Position numbers and translations under genes: made by a program. This document shows, piece after piece, positions 6,604 through 8,405 of a stretch of DNA of 8,405 nt (its first letter is position 1; each line of letters begins with the position of its first letter). The notes beneath the pieces were generated by a model that was not told where the DNA came from, ran no database searches, and saw only the letters and a program-made list of their open reading frames with translations. This DNA comes from Silvimonas sp. JCM 19000 (GTDB lineage: Bacteria > Pseudomonadota > Gammaproteobacteria > Burkholderiales > Chitinibacteraceae), in contig BBFD01000180.1 in the NCBI GenBank assembly GCA_001313065.1, positions 1-8,405 of the forward strand. The letters run 5' to 3'.

Positions 6604-8405
6604 CCAGTTGGTCAGAAATTCACCGCTGTTCGGGTGCAAATTCGGGTTATAGAACGGATCGCGTCCGAACAAATGCGGATGATTGCGATAAAGGATTTTC
6701 TTCTCTCCGTGTAAGCGTTTCAGCTTGGTTGGGTCTATATCATCCAGGCCGCGGCTTACAGATTCATAATGATACAATCGGGCCGCTTGGGCGACTACGT
6801 TAAAATAGCCTGCCGCATATAATTTGAAGCATAAATCCACATCGTTATAGCCAACCGCCAGCGCTTCGTTAAACCCGCCCACCTGCTCGAATTTTTCACG
6901 CGAGACCAGCAGGCACGCCGCAGTCACCGCCAGCCAGTTGTAGTCCAGCAAGGAACGGCCAAAGTAATAGGGATGCGCTGGATCGCGGTCATAGAACGCA
7001 TGGCCCGGCCCGTCGGCCAGGTTGACCACGCCGCAATGTTGTAAGGTGCCGTGTTCAAACAACAGACGCGCACCCACTGCCCCCACATGCGGCAATTGGG
7101 CAAAGCCCAGCATTCGCTCCAGCCAGTCGCCTTCGATGATTTCGGTGTCGTTATTCAAGAACAACAGATAATCGCCCGTCGCCGCGGCGACGCCTTTGTT
7201 GTTGATGGCCGAAAAGTTGAAGGGTCCAGCCGCATTGACCACGCGGGCCATGCCCTCGCGTTCCAGTTGCGCAAAGCAAGCCAGACTGGCCGCCTCTTCG
7301 CTGCCGTTATCCACCACAATGATTTCGTAGTTCAGATATCCGGTTTTGCTGATGATTGAATCAATGCAACGCTGCAGATAATCGATTTTGTCGCGCGTCG
7401 GAATAATGATCGAGACTTTGGGATTGCCGCTGATCGCGTATTTAACGCGGTATTGCCCCGGCATTTGCGGCACGGCTTCCAGTTCGCCCTGCAGCCCACG
7501 CCGCGCCAGCGCATCGAGTTTGGCTTTGCGCAAGGATTCAATGGCATAGGGCTTGGCTTCGGCGCTGGCGGCAATTGACCCGGAATGGATGCGCCAGTGG
7601 TACAGCACCTCCGGAATATGCGCCACGCCTTGCCACACCTCGCTCATCCGCAGAACCAGATCGTAATCCTGCGCGCCTTCGTAACCGATGCGGAAACCGC
7701 CGACGCGATCAAACAAGGCGCGGCTGAAACACGACAGATGGCAGGTGTACATGATGCTCATAAAGGCATCGGGCGACCAGGCGGGTTTGAAGAAGGGTTC
7801 GCTGTAGCGGCCCGCTTCGTCAATCTTGTCTTCATCCGAATAAATATATTCGGCCGCGGTGGCGCCGATGCAGACGGCCATCTTGTACAAGGCATCTGGC
7901 GTGTACAGATCGTCGTGGTCCAGCAAAGCAATGTAATCGCCGGTGGCCAGTGCTGCGGCGGCGTTGGATGCCGCCGAGATTCCGCCATTTTGCGGCTGGA
8001 ACGCGACCTTCACCCGCGGATCATCAATCGCACTCAGATAGCGCCGGGTTTTTTTTCGTCGCTGCTGCAATCATCGGCAATGCACAGCTCCCAGTGCGGG
8101 TACCACTGCGCTTGCACCGATTCGATCATGGCCTGTAACTGGCGCAGATCGGTGTTATAGGTGGGCGTCACCACCGAAAAGCGGGGCGGATTGGGCATAT
8201 TGGCAATCGCCGCCGCGATATCAGCCGTCAGCACTGGATCGCGATAATGCCAGGCGGTCGGCAACTCGCCCTTCTGCACGGGCGGTGCCATTACATGCGC
8301 AAGATCCGCAGGCAGTCGTCGATACAGCCGCAATTTAAGGCCATGCAAACCCTCATGGCGCAGTACCGACAGGACGCGTCGCACCGCTGCCGGCCGCCCC
8401 ACCTT
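6601..8405 (-). CDS. Tandem two-domain GT2 glycosyltransferase, 5' end outside window, one frameshift
   Basis: Two family 2 glycosyltransferase domains lie in one chain, a format common in O-antigen and capsule loci, where each domain may add a different sugar. After a basic leader (8405 to about 8200), domain 1 shows FSVVTPTYNT (about 8155-8185), IADDCSSD, NGGISAASNAA, ALLDHDD (DxD, about 7908-7930) and EGAQDYDLVLRM. Domain 2 starts at VSIIIPTRDK (about 7385-7420) and shows IVVDNGSEE, FNFSAINNKG, LFLNNDTEII (about 7135-7165), GGFNEALAVGYNDVDLCFK (about 6825-6885) and ends with a His-rich tail (HPHLFGRDPFYNPNLHPN). The stop is TAA 6601-6603. The frame breaks at the T8 run 8049-8056; six bases would give DDCSSDEKTRRYL. 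A GTG at 8400-8402 opens the visible frame, but the leader resembles an internal linker, so the real start is probably beyond the window. Neither sugar specificity can be read. Confidence 0.88.

Noticed and set aside
701..8056. Phase-variable (contingency) homopolymers controlling the glycosyltransferases
   Set aside because: Phase variation normally uses one or few tracts, often longer and near the 5' end. Here almost every gene carries moderate A/T runs plus additional unrelated indels, so no ON state would be reachable by slippage alone.
1..8405. CRISPR arrays, tRNA or rRNA genes, insertion sequences, toxin-antitoxin pairs
   Set aside because: No regular repeats, cloverleaf-like elements, transposase motifs or terminal inverted repeats were seen; nearly the whole window is accounted for by the six reconstructed genes.

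Overview
The window looks like part of a surface-polysaccharide (O-antigen or capsule type) biosynthesis locus from a Gram-negative, GC-rich bacterium. The style of the undecaprenyl-phosphate sugar-1-phosphate transferase and the rhamnosyltransferase-like proteins suggests a betaproteobacterium. That placement is an inference from protein flavour; no rRNA or tRNA is present to confirm it.

Layout: positions 1-1736 (+ strand) hold the 3' part of a large membrane protein of unrecognised family, with at least five transmembrane segments followed by a soluble C-terminal part. It ends against a GC-rich hairpin (1736-1760). Everything to the right is on the - strand and is transcribed right to left toward the same hairpin. 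In transcription order these are: a tandem two-domain family 2 glycosyltransferase (8405-6601, 5' end outside the window); a HAD-superfamily protein with a large C-terminal domain (6601 to about 4747); a rhamnosyltransferase-like GT2 (4624-3749); a WbbL-like GT2 (3752-2932); and a WecA/WbpL-type transferase (2880-1767). Two junctions overlap directly (TAATG at 6599-6603, GTGA at 3749-3752), so this is very likely one operon.

How the genes fit together (inference from families): the WecA-type protein would load a HexNAc-1-phosphate onto undecaprenyl phosphate at the inner membrane. The GT2 enzymes would extend the glycan on the cytoplasmic face, probably with rhamnose among the sugars. The HAD protein belongs to a class often seen in such loci, but its reaction is not established. 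No flippase, polymerase or ABC transporter is visible here.

The most conspicuous property is that only one gene (3749-4624) is open from start to stop. All the others are interrupted by frame changes that can be stitched back into continuous, family-like proteins. All nine A/T homopolymers of six or more bases sit at an anomaly, and eight of them can be read as one to three bases too long, whereas both C6 runs are in frame. A second set of single-base losses lies outside homopolymers. Uncorrected sequencing or assembly error is the best explanation, so the coordinates below describe reconstructed genes. I did not find a convincing novel system; the less familiar parts are the + strand membrane protein and the HAD protein.
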